Assembly (NCBI RefSeq): GCF_042654525.1
Contig: NZ_JBHSGP010000014.1
Coordinates: forward strand, 124,001 to 188,000
Origin: Geojedonia litorea
Lineage (GTDB): Bacteria > Bacteroidota > Bacteroidia > Flavobacteriales > Flavobacteriaceae
Direction of reading: 5' to 3'
Length of the DNA: 64,000 nt
The position numbers were made by a program, and so were the translations under genes. The notes beneath the pieces were generated by a model. It was not told the DNA's origin. It worked only from the letters and a program-made list of their open reading frames with translations, and did no database searches. Shown piece by piece: positions 44,644 through 53,848 of this stretch; position 1 is the stretch's first letter, and each line of letters begins with the position of its first letter.

Positions 44644-46173
44644 ATGAATGATTCCAGATATAAGATAACGCTTTACTTTATTGCTGTTGTAATATTAAGC
44701 ACAATAGTAATACAGGTCTATTGGAATTATAAGAATTATCTCATCAATAAACAACAGCTTATTAATGATGTTCAAATAAGTCTAGACAAAGCCGTTGATG
44801 ATTATTATGCCCAATTAGCCGAACAAACAACCATTGGATTTGCATTTGATAGTATTGGCGGAAACGACAGCATTAAGGGCAAAACCTTTCAAACTATTTT
44901 TGCCTCATTAGATAAGGGTCATAAAAAGTTTAAAAATCTCGACAGCCTTGAATTTGAAACCCTTCAAGGTGTTTCTGTCTTTAAAGGCTTGAAGGCTGAT
45001 TCTTTAATGCGAAAACCCGTGTATAAAAGACGGCAAGCGCCTGATTCTAGCCATCAAGAATTTGAATTCCTTCATCCTCCATCCGATTCAATTAAATTAA
45101 GACAAATACAACGGCTTACATCGAAAATAGTGATCTCTATTAGTAATGATTCACTAGTTCTTAAAAATTTGGATTCGCTTATAAAAAGTGAATTTAAACG
45201 AAAGCAGCTTAAATTTTCTTATTGGGTTTCATTTAAAAATTCGCACCAACTTAATCGTGTTTGGCCTGATTCATTAGCAAACAATTCGGAAGTAACACAT
45301 TCAAAAACTAATCTTTTACAGGCTACATCAAAATCTACCTTTTTACCTAAAGGTAGCACCTTAACTTTGTTCTTTACCAATGAAACACGAATGATCCTAC
45401 AACGGATTTTAGGGGGCATCTTGATTTCAACTTTACTGATTTTGGCAGTGATTAGCTCATTATTTTATCTTTTAAAGATCATACAACGCCAAAAGCAATT
45501 AGCTGAAGTTAAAAATGATCTTATTAGCAATATCACACATGAATTTAAAACTCCAATAGCGACTATTGGCGTAGCGCTAGAAAGCATTAAAGATTTTAAT
45601 ACAATAGACGATAAAGAAAAAACCAAACGGTATTTAGACCTATCATCGGGTCAACTCTCTAAACTCAATACCATGGTTGAAAAGTTACTAGAGACCGCAA
45701 CTTTAGACAGTGACAGCCTAGACCTCAATAAAGAATCCATTGATATAGTTGAAGTCATTGGGCATCTTGTTGACAAACATAAGATGCATACCAATTCCAA
45801 AACCATACAACTTAATAACCAGTCAGAAATAATTGAAGCCATTGTGGATGTATTTCATTTTGAAAACGCCATCAACAATATTTTAGACAATGCCATTAAA
45901 TATGGTGGAGATGAAATTCTGGTGAGCATTGAGGAAAATTCGTTTGCATTTACGGTCTCAATTTCTGATAATGGCAACACCATAACCAAAGCCAATAAAG
46001 AACGAATATTTGAAAAATTTTATCGCATTTCAAAAGGAAACACCCACGATGTGAAAGGTTTTGGAATTGGCCTTTACTACACTAAAAAAATTATTGAAAA
46101 ACATGGCGGCAGTATTCATGTCGAATTAACTAATACTAAAACGATATTTAAAGTAACCATGCCAAAACACTAA
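44644..46173 (+). CDS. Sensor histidine kinase
   Basis: This 509-residue inner-membrane kinase has helices at about 7-27 and 255-279 enclosing a roughly 225-residue periplasmic sensor region without a recognisable domain. The phosphorylated histidine is H299 in NITHEFKTPIA. The ATPase domain has the N box NNILDNAIKYGG and the G2-type GFGIGLYYTKKI. There is no HAMP domain, as in many Bacteroidota kinases of this form. The stop overlaps the regulator's ATG by one base. The target is probably the divergent GLPGLI-barrel operon and itself. Confidence 0.93.
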   Translation: MNDSRYKITLYFIAVVILSTIVIQVYWNYKNYLINKQQLINDVQISLDKAVDDYYAQLAEQTTIGFAFDSIGGNDSIKGKTFQTIFASLDKGHKKFKNLDSLEFETLQGVSVFKGLKADSLMRKPVYKRRQAPDSSHQEFEFLHPPSDSIKLRQIQRLTSKIVISISNDSLVLKNLDSLIKSEFKRKQLKFSYWVSFKNSHQLNRVWPDSLANNSEVTHSKTNLLQATSKSTFLPKGSTLTLFFTNETRMILQRILGGILISTLLILAVISSLFYLLKIIQRQKQLAEVKNDLISNITHEFKTPIATIGVALESIKDFNTIDDKEKTKRYLDLSSGQLSKLNTMVEKLLETATLDSDSLDLNKESIDIVEVIGHLVDKHKMHTNSKTIQLNNQSEIIEAIVDVFHFENAINNILDNAIKYGGDEILVSIEENSFAFTVSISDNGNTITKANKERIFEKFYRISKGNTHDVKGFGIGLYYTKKIIEKHGGSIHVELTNTKTIFKVTMPKH

Positions 46174-46859
46174 TGAGTATAGCTTTAACTACCATATTAT
46201 TAGCAGAAGATGAACCAGCATTAGGCATGATCATCAAAGAAAGTTTGGAAACCAGAAACTTTAAGGTACTGTTATGCGAAAATGGAGAAAAAGCATTTGA
46301 AGTTTACAAATCTCATCAACCCGAAATTTTAGTATTAGACGTGATGATGCCCAAAAAAGATGGGTTTACTTTGGCTAAAGAAGTTAGAGCCATTGATGAC
46401 ACCATTCCTATTATTTTCTTGACCGCAAAATCCCAAACACAGGACGTCGTTGAAGGTTTTACAGTAGGTGGAAATGATTACCTCAAAAAGCCATTTAGTA
46501 TGGAAGAGTTAATTGTTAGGATAAACAATTTGCTCAACCGGACAAAGCTTCAAAAAGCTTCTGAAATTTTAAAACTTGGTAATTATACATTTGATTTTCC
46601 AAAACAAACGCTTCAATTTAATGAAGACACTCCAATACAACTCACGCACCGAGAAGCGCATTTACTTTTTCATTTGATTAAAAACAAAAACCAAGTCCTT
46701 GATCGTTCACTGATACTAAATAAACTTTGGGGAAATGACGATTTTTTCAATGCTCGCAGTATGGATGTGTTTATATCCAAACTTCGAAAAAAACTTCAGC
46801 GAGACGAAAGTATTCAAATTTTAAATGTTAGAGGATTTGGGTATAAACTCATAGTATAA
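46173..46859 (+). CDS. OmpR/PhoB-type response regulator
   Basis: This 228-residue protein has a receiver domain with acidic pair ED (12-13), phospho-acceptor D56 in LVLDVMMPKKDG, the conserved threonine in FLTAK and lysine in YLKKPFS. The C-terminal winged helix has the recognition region RSLILNKLWGNDDFFNARSMDVFISKLRKKL and wing RGFGYKL. It is translationally coupled to the kinase. Direct GTTAA repeats 44578-44602 are its likely binding site. Confidence 0.95.
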   Translation: MSIALTTILLAEDEPALGMIIKESLETRNFKVLLCENGEKAFEVYKSHQPEILVLDVMMPKKDGFTLAKEVRAIDDTIPIIFLTAKSQTQDVVEGFTVGGNDYLKKPFSMEELIVRINNLLNRTKLQKASEILKLGNYTFDFPKQTLQFNEDTPIQLTHREAHLLFHLIKNKNQVLDRSLILNKLWGNDDFFNARSMDVFISKLRKKLQRDESIQILNVRGFGYKLIV

Positions 46860-46893
46860 AAGTGGTTTGATTTTTGTAATTTTCAAACCCTAT

Positions 46894-47673
46894 ATGAAAC
46901 ACTGCATTTACATATTAAGTTTGATTTCATTTTCAGTATTTGGGCAGCAACAAATTACGGCTACTCTGAAATCAACCACGCCTATTGAACAGCAAACCTT
47001 AATTGGAATAGATAATTTTGGGACACGTTATTCTATTCAACAAAATATATTTAGTAAAACCGACAACACCTCAACGCTCACCTACAGTAATATTCAACTC
47101 GGTTCTATTAGCACTGCAAATGCTTTTAATCCGCTAAAAATAAATCTGTTTTACAAAAACTTTAATACGGCCATTATTTTGGATAATCGTCTTGCTGAAA
47201 TCTTTAAAATCGATTTCAATACCAAACAGCCTTATAAAAATGTGTCGCATATTTCTACTGGATATGATAATACCCTTTGGATTTTTAATCAAGACAACCA
47301 ACAGCTTGAACTTTATGATTATAAGGCTGACAAAGTAAGAGCAACTGCTGTCCCTGTTCAATCTAACGTTTTGGATATGAAAAGCAATTACAACTATTGT
47401 TGGTTACTTACTGAAAATCATCTTTATACCTATAATTATTTTGGAAGTGTCATTTCGAAACTTAAAAATAATGGCTTTACGGAGATGAGTGAAAACAATG
47501 GCAATATTATGCTTAAATCGGACCAGAAGCTTTATTATTTATCTAAAGACAGTGAAGTTTTAAGTCCTATTAATTTACCAGAATTGTTAATAAATCGGTT
47601 TTTATTGACCAATGAAACCTTGTATATTTACGACGATGAAATGCTTCATCAGTTCCAACTAAAAATCAATTAA
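46894..47673 (+). CDS. Secreted beta-propeller-like protein of unknown function
   Basis: The ATG at 46894 gives 259 residues starting MKHCIYILSLISFSVFGQ, a signal peptide; an in-frame TTG further upstream is less likely. The body has repeated short beta motifs with aromatic residues (DNTLWIFNQDNQQLELYDY, YCWLLTENHLYTYNYFG, NETLYIYDDEMLHQF) like blades of a propeller. No enzyme motif is seen. It ends three bases before the nucleoside kinase gene, with which it is probably co-transcribed. I do not recognise a function. Confidence 0.7.
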   Translation: MKHCIYILSLISFSVFGQQQITATLKSTTPIEQQTLIGIDNFGTRYSIQQNIFSKTDNTSTLTYSNIQLGSISTANAFNPLKINLFYKNFNTAIILDNRLAEIFKIDFNTKQPYKNVSHISTGYDNTLWIFNQDNQQLELYDYKADKVRATAVPVQSNVLDMKSNYNYCWLLTENHLYTYNYFGSVISKLKNNGFTEMSENNGNIMLKSDQKLYYLSKDSEVLSPINLPELLINRFLLTNETLYIYDDEMLHQFQLKIN

Positions 47674-47676
47674 TAT

Positions 47677-48291
47677 ATGCATGTTGCAGTAGCAGGAAAC
47701 ATTGGTGCTGGAAAAACCACACTCACAAAATTATTAGCCAAACATTACAAATGGGAACCTCAATTGGAGGATGTTGTAGATAATCCATATTTGGATGATT
47801 TTTACAATCAAATGGAGCGTTGGAGCTTTAATTTACAAGTGTACTTTTTAAATAGCCGTTTTAGACAAGTTGGGCAGATTAGACAAAGTGGAAAAGATAT
47901 CATTCAAGACAGGACCATTTATGAAGATGCCCACATATTTGCACCAAACTTACATGCCATGGGCTTAATGACCAATCGTGATTTTGAAAATTATAGATCG
48001 CTTTTTGATTTAATGGAATCGTTTGTTAAAGGTCCCGACTTACTGATTTATTTACGCAGTTCAATCCCAAATTTAGTGTCACAGATTCACAAACGCGGAC
48101 GTGATTATGAAAACTCCATAAGCATAGACTATTTAAGTCGTTTGAACGAACGCTACGAAGCTTGGATCCACGGTTATGATAAAGGCAAGTTATTGATTGT
48201 TGATGTAGATCATTTAGATTTTGTAAGCAACCCTGAAGACCTAGGAAGCATTATTAATAAAATCGATGCGGAAATACATGGGTTATTTTAA
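47677..48291 (+). CDS. Deoxynucleoside kinase
   Basis: This 204-residue salvage kinase has the Walker A motif GNIGAGKTT (8-16), the QDRTIYEDAHIF motif carrying the DRS/ERS-like catalytic residues, and the arginine-rich lid QIHKRGRDYE. It belongs to the dNK/dGK/dAK family and phosphorylates deoxynucleosides with ATP; substrate choice is not readable. thyA and a nucleoside transporter lie about 12-14 kb away on the same strand. Confidence 0.9.
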   Translation: MHVAVAGNIGAGKTTLTKLLAKHYKWEPQLEDVVDNPYLDDFYNQMERWSFNLQVYFLNSRFRQVGQIRQSGKDIIQDRTIYEDAHIFAPNLHAMGLMTNRDFENYRSLFDLMESFVKGPDLLIYLRSSIPNLVSQIHKRGRDYENSISIDYLSRLNERYEAWIHGYDKGKLLIVDVDHLDFVSNPEDLGSIINKIDAEIHGLF

Positions 48292-48316
48292 GAAAAATAA
48301 ATAATCATTTTAAATA

Positions 48317-48345
48317 AAAAAACCACGCTTTGGCGTGGTTTTTTA
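48317..48345. terminator. Convergent terminator between the dNK and hppA genes
   Basis: ACCACGC (48322-48328) and GCGTGGT (48333-48339) form a stem with a four-base loop, flanked by A and T runs on either side. Confidence 0.85.
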
Positions 48346-48364
48346 TTTTATAAATCAAGGGTTG

Positions 48365-50869
48365 TTAATTTTTCTCTTCAACTTCCTTAATTACTTTTTT
48401 CATTACTTTAGAATTGGTTTCGACCTTTACTTCAGCATCTTTTAAAGCTTTCAATTTAGCATCAACTTCTTCTTTTGTACCTTCAAAAATATCTTCTTTT
48501 GTAACCGCTTCACCATTTTCGGTAGTCGTAGTGGTTACGACGGCTTTCACAGTACCATCTTCATTTTTAGTCATTTCTACTTTTACTTCTTTTTGAAGAT
48601 GATCACCTTGTCCGTCTTCAGAAAAGTGCATTTCGCCACCTTCTTTAATTTCGTGTTTTACACCATCTTCATCAATCCATACTTTTACCTCTTCAGTAAT
48701 AGCTAAACCTTCTTCAGTACTATGTCCGCCTAAAATTGGTGCAATCACTAAACCAACTAAACAAGTAAGTTTAATAAGGATGTTCATTGAAGGTCCAGAA
48801 GTATCTTTAAATGGATCACCAACAGTATCACCAGTTACTGCTGCCTTATGAGCATCAGAACCTTTGTAAGTCATTTTACCATCAATTTCTACACCAGCTT
48901 CAAATGATTTCTTGGCGTTGTCCCAAGCACCACCAGCATTATTTTGGAAAATAGCCCACATCACACCACTCACACAAACACCAGCCATATATCCACCTAA
49001 TGGTTCTGCACCAAATAACAATCCTATAATAATAGGAGTAATGATCGTAATTAAACCTGGTAAGATCATTTCTTTTAATGCAGCCTTGGTAGAAATATCA
49101 ACACATTTTGCGTATTCTGGAGTGCCCGTTCCTTCCATAATTCCTGGAATTTCTCTAAACTGACGACGTACTTCCTGAACCATTTCCATAGCCGCTTTAC
49201 CTACAGATTGCATAGCCAATGCCGAAAAAATAACAGGTATCATTCCTCCAACAAATAACATAGCCAATACATCAGCTTTAAAAATATTAATTCCATCAAT
49301 TCCTGTAAAGGTTACGTAAGCAGCAAATAAAGCTAATGCCGTTAAAGCCGCTGAAGCAATGGCAAAACCTTTACCAACAGCTGCTGTTGTATTACCAACA
49401 GAATCTAAAATATCAGTACGCTCACGAACTTCAGGATCTAATTCACTCATTTCAGCAACACCTCCAGCATTATCGGCAATTGGTCCAAAGGCATCAATAG
49501 CCAACTGCATAGCTGTAGTAGCCATCATTGCAGATGCAGCTAATGCTACTCCATAGAATCCAGCCAATTCATACGACCCATAGATAGCAGCAGCAAAAAG
49601 AATAACTGATAAGAAAGTTGATTTCATACCTACTGCTAAACCAGCAATAATATTTGTAGCGGCTCCAGTAGAACTGTTTTTTACAATATCTAATACTGGT
49701 TTTTTGCCTAAACTTGTATAGTAGGCTGTTACAACCGAAATTAAAGCGCCCACAGCCAAACCAATACAGGCAGACCAGAACACATTTATCGATGGAATCG
49801 CTTTATAACCTTCGCCAAAAAACTTCATGTTCATGGTTTCTGGCAACATCATATCTATTAAGAACCAGCTCGCTATTAAAGTTAAAATGATAGCAACCCA
49901 GTTTCCTGTATCTAAAGCTTTTTGAACTTGAGCCTCTTTTGCATTATTATTAGAAATCTTAACTAAAAATGTTCCTATGATTGAAGCTAAAATACCAACA
50001 CCAGCAATTACAATCGGTAATAAAATTGGTCCCATATTATTGTATGCATCTGTAAAAGGTGCATCAATAGACATGTCTTTGATTAAATAATTTCCAAGTA
50101 CCATAGCGGCAAGAACCGTTGCTACATAACTACCAAATAAATCTGCTCCCATACCGGCAACATCTCCAACATTATCACCTACGTTATCGGCAATAGTTGC
50201 AGGATTACGAGGGTCATCTTCTGGAATACCAGCTTCAACTTTACCAACTAAATCAGCTCCAACATCGGCAGCTTTGGTATAAATACCTCCTCCTACACGA
50301 GCAAATAAGGCAATCGATTCTGCACCAAGAGAAAACCCGGCAAGCGTTTCTAATACTACAGTCATGTTGTTATAGAAGTTTCCATCTACGCCCATAAACT
50401 GACCTACAAAAAACATAAAGAATAAACTTAATCCCAAAACCGCTAAACTGGCAACACCAAGTCCCATTACAGTTCCACCACCAAACGACACTTTAAGTGC
50501 TTGAGGCAAACTTGTTTTTGCAGCTTCGGCAGTACGCGCATTAGCTTCAGTTGCTATACGCATCCCAATATTACCTGCCAAGGCAGAAAATACCGCTCCA
50601 AAAATAAAGGCTGGAACAATCATCCAACTTGTTGTATCAACTATTTGTGAAATACCAAACAATGCCAATGAGGCTATACCAACAAAGATTAATAATAAAC
50701 GATATTCAGCATTTAAAAAGGCTAAAGCACCTTCTTTTATGGCTTTAGAAATACCTTGCATTTTTTCATTTCCAGCTGGTTGCTTTTTTACCCAAGCCAT
50801 TTTCACGAACATAAAAAGTAGTCCGACGATTGCCAAAGTGATTGGCACAAAAATCATGTTTGATTCCAT
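48365..50869 (-). CDS. hppA: K+-dependent membrane-bound ion-pumping pyrophosphatase with C-terminal extension
   Basis: From the ATG at 50867-50869 the protein has 834 residues. A longer frame to 50941 overlaps the ppa terminator and this gene's own promoter, so I reject it. Sixteen-helix membrane pyrophosphatase motifs are present, including DVGADLVGKVE, DNVGDNVGDVAGMGADLFGSY and GGAWDNAKK. GNTTAAVGKG has Ala where K+-independent enzymes have Lys, indicating the K+-dependent class, which includes Na+-pumping and Na+/H+-pumping forms. The last 119 residues, after LVIAPILGGHS, are an unusual Glu/Lys/Thr-rich tail. The ppa gene lies upstream. Confidence 0.92.
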   Translation of the reverse strand: MESNMIFVPITLAIVGLLFMFVKMAWVKKQPAGNEKMQGISKAIKEGALAFLNAEYRLLLIFVGIASLALFGISQIVDTTSWMIVPAFIFGAVFSALAGNIGMRIATEANARTAEAAKTSLPQALKVSFGGGTVMGLGVASLAVLGLSLFFMFFVGQFMGVDGNFYNNMTVVLETLAGFSLGAESIALFARVGGGIYTKAADVGADLVGKVEAGIPEDDPRNPATIADNVGDNVGDVAGMGADLFGSYVATVLAAMVLGNYLIKDMSIDAPFTDAYNNMGPILLPIVIAGVGILASIIGTFLVKISNNNAKEAQVQKALDTGNWVAIILTLIASWFLIDMMLPETMNMKFFGEGYKAIPSINVFWSACIGLAVGALISVVTAYYTSLGKKPVLDIVKNSSTGAATNIIAGLAVGMKSTFLSVILFAAAIYGSYELAGFYGVALAASAMMATTAMQLAIDAFGPIADNAGGVAEMSELDPEVRERTDILDSVGNTTAAVGKGFAIASAALTALALFAAYVTFTGIDGINIFKADVLAMLFVGGMIPVIFSALAMQSVGKAAMEMVQEVRRQFREIPGIMEGTGTPEYAKCVDISTKAALKEMILPGLITIITPIIIGLLFGAEPLGGYMAGVCVSGVMWAIFQNNAGGAWDNAKKSFEAGVEIDGKMTYKGSDAHKAAVTGDTVGDPFKDTSGPSMNILIKLTCLVGLVIAPILGGHSTEEGLAITEEVKVWIDEDGVKHEIKEGGEMHFSEDGQGDHLQKEVKVEMTKNEDGTVKAVVTTTTTENGEAVTKEDIFEGTKEEVDAKLKALKDAEVKVETNSKVMKKVIKEVEEKN

Positions 50870-50896
50870 TTTAATTGGTTTTGTTATTTTGCTGGG

Positions 50897-50904
50897 CAAA
50901 AGTA
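50897..50904 (-). promoter_or_regulatory. hppA promoter -7 box
   Basis: On the minus strand it reads TACTTTTG (TAnnTTTG), 27 bases before the ATG at 50869. It supports the shorter hppA start. Confidence 0.5.
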
Positions 50905-50925
50905 GTAAAACAAAGCGAATTAAAA

Positions 50926-50954
50926 AACCCTTATAACGCATTGTTAAAAGGGTT
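50926..50954 (-). terminator. ppa terminator
   Basis: AACCCTT (50926-50932) and AAGGGTT (50948-50954), plus inner TAAC/GTTA, form a hairpin with a U tail on the minus strand just past ppa. It separates ppa from hppA. Confidence 0.7.
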
Positions 50955-50980
50955 GCTTGTATTAGGAGTCTTAACTTTAA

Positions 50981-51508
50981 TTAAATAGTAAATCCTCCTT
51001 TGGCTTTATAATCGCTGGTTTCGTAGCGATTAATACACTTGTTTAGGATATCATAAGCCTCATCGGCGTTACCCCAACCTTCAACATCTACTTTCTTTTT
51101 TTCAAGGTCTTTATACACCTTAAAAAAGTGCTCAATTTCCTTGATTTGGTGAGGATTCAAATCGGTTAAATCATTCAAACTGTTCCAAATAGGGTCAGAT
51201 ACAGGTACACAAATTAGTTTTTCGTCATTACCTTTTTCATCTGCCATATGGAATACACCTATAGGCTTTACTTCCATAACACACATTGGAAATGTTGGCT
51301 CTGTGCCCAAAACCAATACATCCAACGGATCACCATCTAAAGCCAAGGTCTCTGGGATAAATCCGTAATCGGCTGGGTACATCATAGATGAAAATAATAA
51401 ACGATCAAAACGAATTTTCTTCAATTCAAAATCATACTCGTATTTATTACGGCTTCCTTTTGGAATTTCTATTAATACGTCAAAGGTTAATTTTCCTGCT
51501 GCTGTCAT
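50981..51508 (-). CDS. ppa: Inorganic pyrophosphatase, family I
   Basis: This 175-residue soluble enzyme hydrolyses pyrophosphate. The signature LDGDPLDVLVLG carries the three metal-binding aspartates. Also seen are IPKGSRNKYEYD and YPADYGFIPETLA. It is full length. It lies just upstream of the membrane pyrophosphatase gene, pairing heat-releasing and energy-conserving uses of pyrophosphate. A strong promoter and its own terminator suggest separate transcription. Confidence 0.95.
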   Translation of the reverse strand: MTAAGKLTFDVLIEIPKGSRNKYEYDFELKKIRFDRLLFSSMMYPADYGFIPETLALDGDPLDVLVLGTEPTFPMCVMEVKPIGVFHMADEKGNDEKLICVPVSDPIWNSLNDLTDLNPHQIKEIEHFFKVYKDLEKKKVDVEGWGNADEAYDILNKCINRYETSDYKAKGGFTI

Positions 51509-51526
51509 ATTCTATTTTTAGGACTG

Positions 51527-51557
51527 CAAAGATACATAAGTGTTTAACTATGGACAA
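51527..51557 (-). promoter_or_regulatory. ppa promoter
   Basis: On the minus strand: TTG (51557-51555), 20 bases, then TATCTTTG (51534-51527). Both boxes and spacing match the Bacteroidota consensus. The leader would be about 12 bases. Confidence 0.65.
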
Positions 51558-51630
51558 CATATTATAACTTGTCTTTCTCAATAAAATAGACGAACTTCAA
51601 CATAATTTTTAAACCAACATTCAACAGCAT

Positions 51631-52794
51631 ATGTATACCAAAACCTCTTTCATTAAAAAACGAATTTTAATTGCTTTAGTTGGTGCATTTATAATTTTGA
51701 GTTGTAAAGAACAAAGTCAAAAACCCTTAACAAATACAGAATCCGATTGGACATTTCCAGAATTTATAAAAGTAGATAGCTTAAATCCTATTTTAAATCC
51801 TTCCGATCAATTGGAATTCACCGATCCCATTACTGGGAATTCTGTAAAGTGGGAAGCTCGTAACGTCCTTAATCCTACCGCAGTGGTAAAGGATGACAAA
51901 GTATATTTAATGTATAGGGCTCAAGATAGCCTTGGAACATCGCGTATTGGCATGGCGGTTAGTGATGACGGACTACATTTTGAAAAAATGCAGGCTCCGG
52001 TGTTTTATCCAGATAATGACTCCATGAAGGTATACGAATGGAATTACAAAAAAGTGAATTCGCAAACTTTAAACCCAAACGAAGATTACTTTGATGGTGC
52101 CGAAGATCCTAGAATTGTTGAAAGCGCTTCTGGCGATTATATCATGACCTATACCTCCTATGACGGCAAAACCGCTCGATTAAGCATTGCGTCCTCAAAA
52201 GATTTATTGACATGGACCAAGCACGGTTTGGTTTTAAAAAATAGCAAGTACAAAGATCTCTGGTCTAAATCTGGAGCCATAGTTAGTGAATTGCAAGGCA
52301 ACAAAATGGTTGCCAAGCAAATTAACGGGAAATACTGGATGTATTATGGCGATACTAATTTATTTATGGCCACCTCAACAGATTTGATTCATTGGGAAGT
52401 TGCTGAAAATGCCGAATCGGGTAAACCCATTAGCGTACTACATCCCAGAATGGGTTATTTTGATAGCCGTTTGGTGGAGCCAGGACCTTATGCCTTATTT
52501 AAGGACGAAGGTATTGTACTAATTTATAATGGTAGTAATGCCGCTAATTTTAATGATCCCAACTTGCCCAAATTCACCTACGCTGCTGCACAGGCTTTGT
52601 TTGATAAAAACGAACCCTATAAACTTATTGCAAGAACTGATGACTACTTTATTTACCCTGATAAGGATTATGAAAAAGTAGGTGAAGTTAATGAGGTCTG
52701 TTTTGTTGAAGGTTTGGTGTTTTTTAAAAATCAATGGTTTTTATATTATGGTACGGCAGATTCAAAAATTGCTGTGGCTGTTGCCAAAAACTAG
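51631..52794 (+). CDS. Exported GH130-like beta-mannoside hydrolase/phosphorylase lipoprotein
   Basis: This 387-residue protein has a lipoprotein signal ending LSC (Cys25), then a five-bladed propeller of the GH130/GH43-like type. RNVLNPTAVVKDDKVYLMYRAQD, FDGAEDPRIVE (with the catalytic-type Asp) and GIVLIYNGSNA are GH130 signatures. GH130 enzymes act on beta-mannosides by phosphorolysis or hydrolysis. Export to a phosphate-poor compartment favours a hydrolase such as a beta-1,2-mannosidase, but the substrate is inferred only. No SusC/D pair is nearby. Confidence 0.8.
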   Translation: MYTKTSFIKKRILIALVGAFIILSCKEQSQKPLTNTESDWTFPEFIKVDSLNPILNPSDQLEFTDPITGNSVKWEARNVLNPTAVVKDDKVYLMYRAQDSLGTSRIGMAVSDDGLHFEKMQAPVFYPDNDSMKVYEWNYKKVNSQTLNPNEDYFDGAEDPRIVESASGDYIMTYTSYDGKTARLSIASSKDLLTWTKHGLVLKNSKYKDLWSKSGAIVSELQGNKMVAKQINGKYWMYYGDTNLFMATSTDLIHWEVAENAESGKPISVLHPRMGYFDSRLVEPGPYALFKDEGIVLIYNGSNAANFNDPNLPKFTYAAAQALFDKNEPYKLIARTDDYFIYPDKDYEKVGEVNEVCFVEGLVFFKNQWFLYYGTADSKIAVAVAKN

Positions 52795-52881
52795 CATTTG
52801 AATTTGTTATTAAAAAAGTTGAAATTCGAATAACCGCATGTAAAATTATATAAACCAATACATATCTAGGTATTGTACACA

Positions 52882-53731
52882 ATGATAAAAAACTCGCTTA
52901 TAATATTCATTCTAACTTTTACAATAATAGCTTGTAAAGAAAGTTCATCCGAAACAAAACTGGACGAATCAATAGAATATTACCTAAATCAACCAAAAGT
53001 AGTTTTCAAAAAAACTATTCACTATGTCGACTTTGATAGTGTTTACTATTTTTATGACAATGGACTTCTATTTAAAAAAGGAAAACAATTTGAAGAAAAC
53101 CAAAAATTTGGAATTTGGAAATTATATGATAAAGACTCTGATTTACGGGAAATCCGTGAATGGTTTACTATTTATGGGGAGTCACAAATAAACAGAGTGT
53201 GGCACCTGAATAAAAAAGGCGACACACTTGCTTGGAGATATCAAGATTCAATTTATCAACAACCAGAATTTATTAATGACACTACTTCAATTAGGTTTAC
53301 GGTTTACGGTTTATGATGTAATCTATTTCAATAGAGATACGATTAAATTAAATGAACCTATTAGAGGTTATGTGGAATTGAGGTCAAAACCTTCCAAAGA
53401 ATATCCTATCCGTTTAAGAGCATTTATTGCAAGACAAGAAAAAAATTATAACTATGATTTCTCTAATGAGAAAAAAGTGGAGCTTGATACATTTTATGAT
53501 TTGTCTATTGATACTATTAATAAAAAGTGGTTTAAGGGAGTTGAACCTGAAAGTTTGGTGGTTATTGGTCAATATTTTGATTCTATTGGAGATAAAACCA
53601 TTAGAGGTTATTATCAACAGTATTCCTATGGACCATTCAAAAAAATGGAAAATGGAAATAAGATAGATAGTGTTATAGGGTACAAAACTTACTTTGAAAA
53701 GAAAATTTATGTTAAAGATAGTCTTGAATAA
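52882..53731 (+). pseudogene. Lipoprotein gene split by a 7-base tandem duplication
   Basis: The first frame (from ATG 52882) starts with a lipoprotein signal ending IIAC, then a YwqK/MORN-like pattern (YYFYDNGLLFKKG, FGIWKLYDKDS). It stops at 53314-53316 right after SIRFTVYGL. A second frame, open across 53228-53731, carries on as FTVYDVIYFNRDT to KDSLE. The junction holds GGTTTAC twice plus GGTTTA (53294-53313). Removing one heptamer joins both parts into a single frame of about 280 residues. It is either a pseudogene, a phase-variable gene in the off state, or a sequencing error. The function is unknown. Confidence 0.8.
53294..53313. repeat. Heptamer tandem repeat causing the frameshift
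   Basis: GGTTTAC at 53294-53300 and 53301-53307, then GGTTTA at 53308-53313. Two units restore the frame; the third-phase copy breaks it. Confidence 0.9.
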
Positions 53732-53848
53732 ATGTTAGACTTATAACAGTCTACAGGTCATTTTTTCTACAATTCCTTGCTGAAAATCTTCGCATTGAAC
53801 TATAGCCAGATCTTATTTGCCAAATTAGTGACCAAACCTTTTACCCCC

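Noticed and set aside
46867..46893. TTG start for the propeller-like protein; similar TTG starts at 52873 and 56365
   Set aside because: In each case a nearby ATG gives an uninterrupted signal peptide, so TTG initiation is unnecessary.
50870..50941. Longer start for the membrane pyrophosphatase
   Set aside because: The added 24 codons cover the gene's own TACTTTTG promoter box and the ppa terminator hairpin. The ATG at 50869 is the better start.
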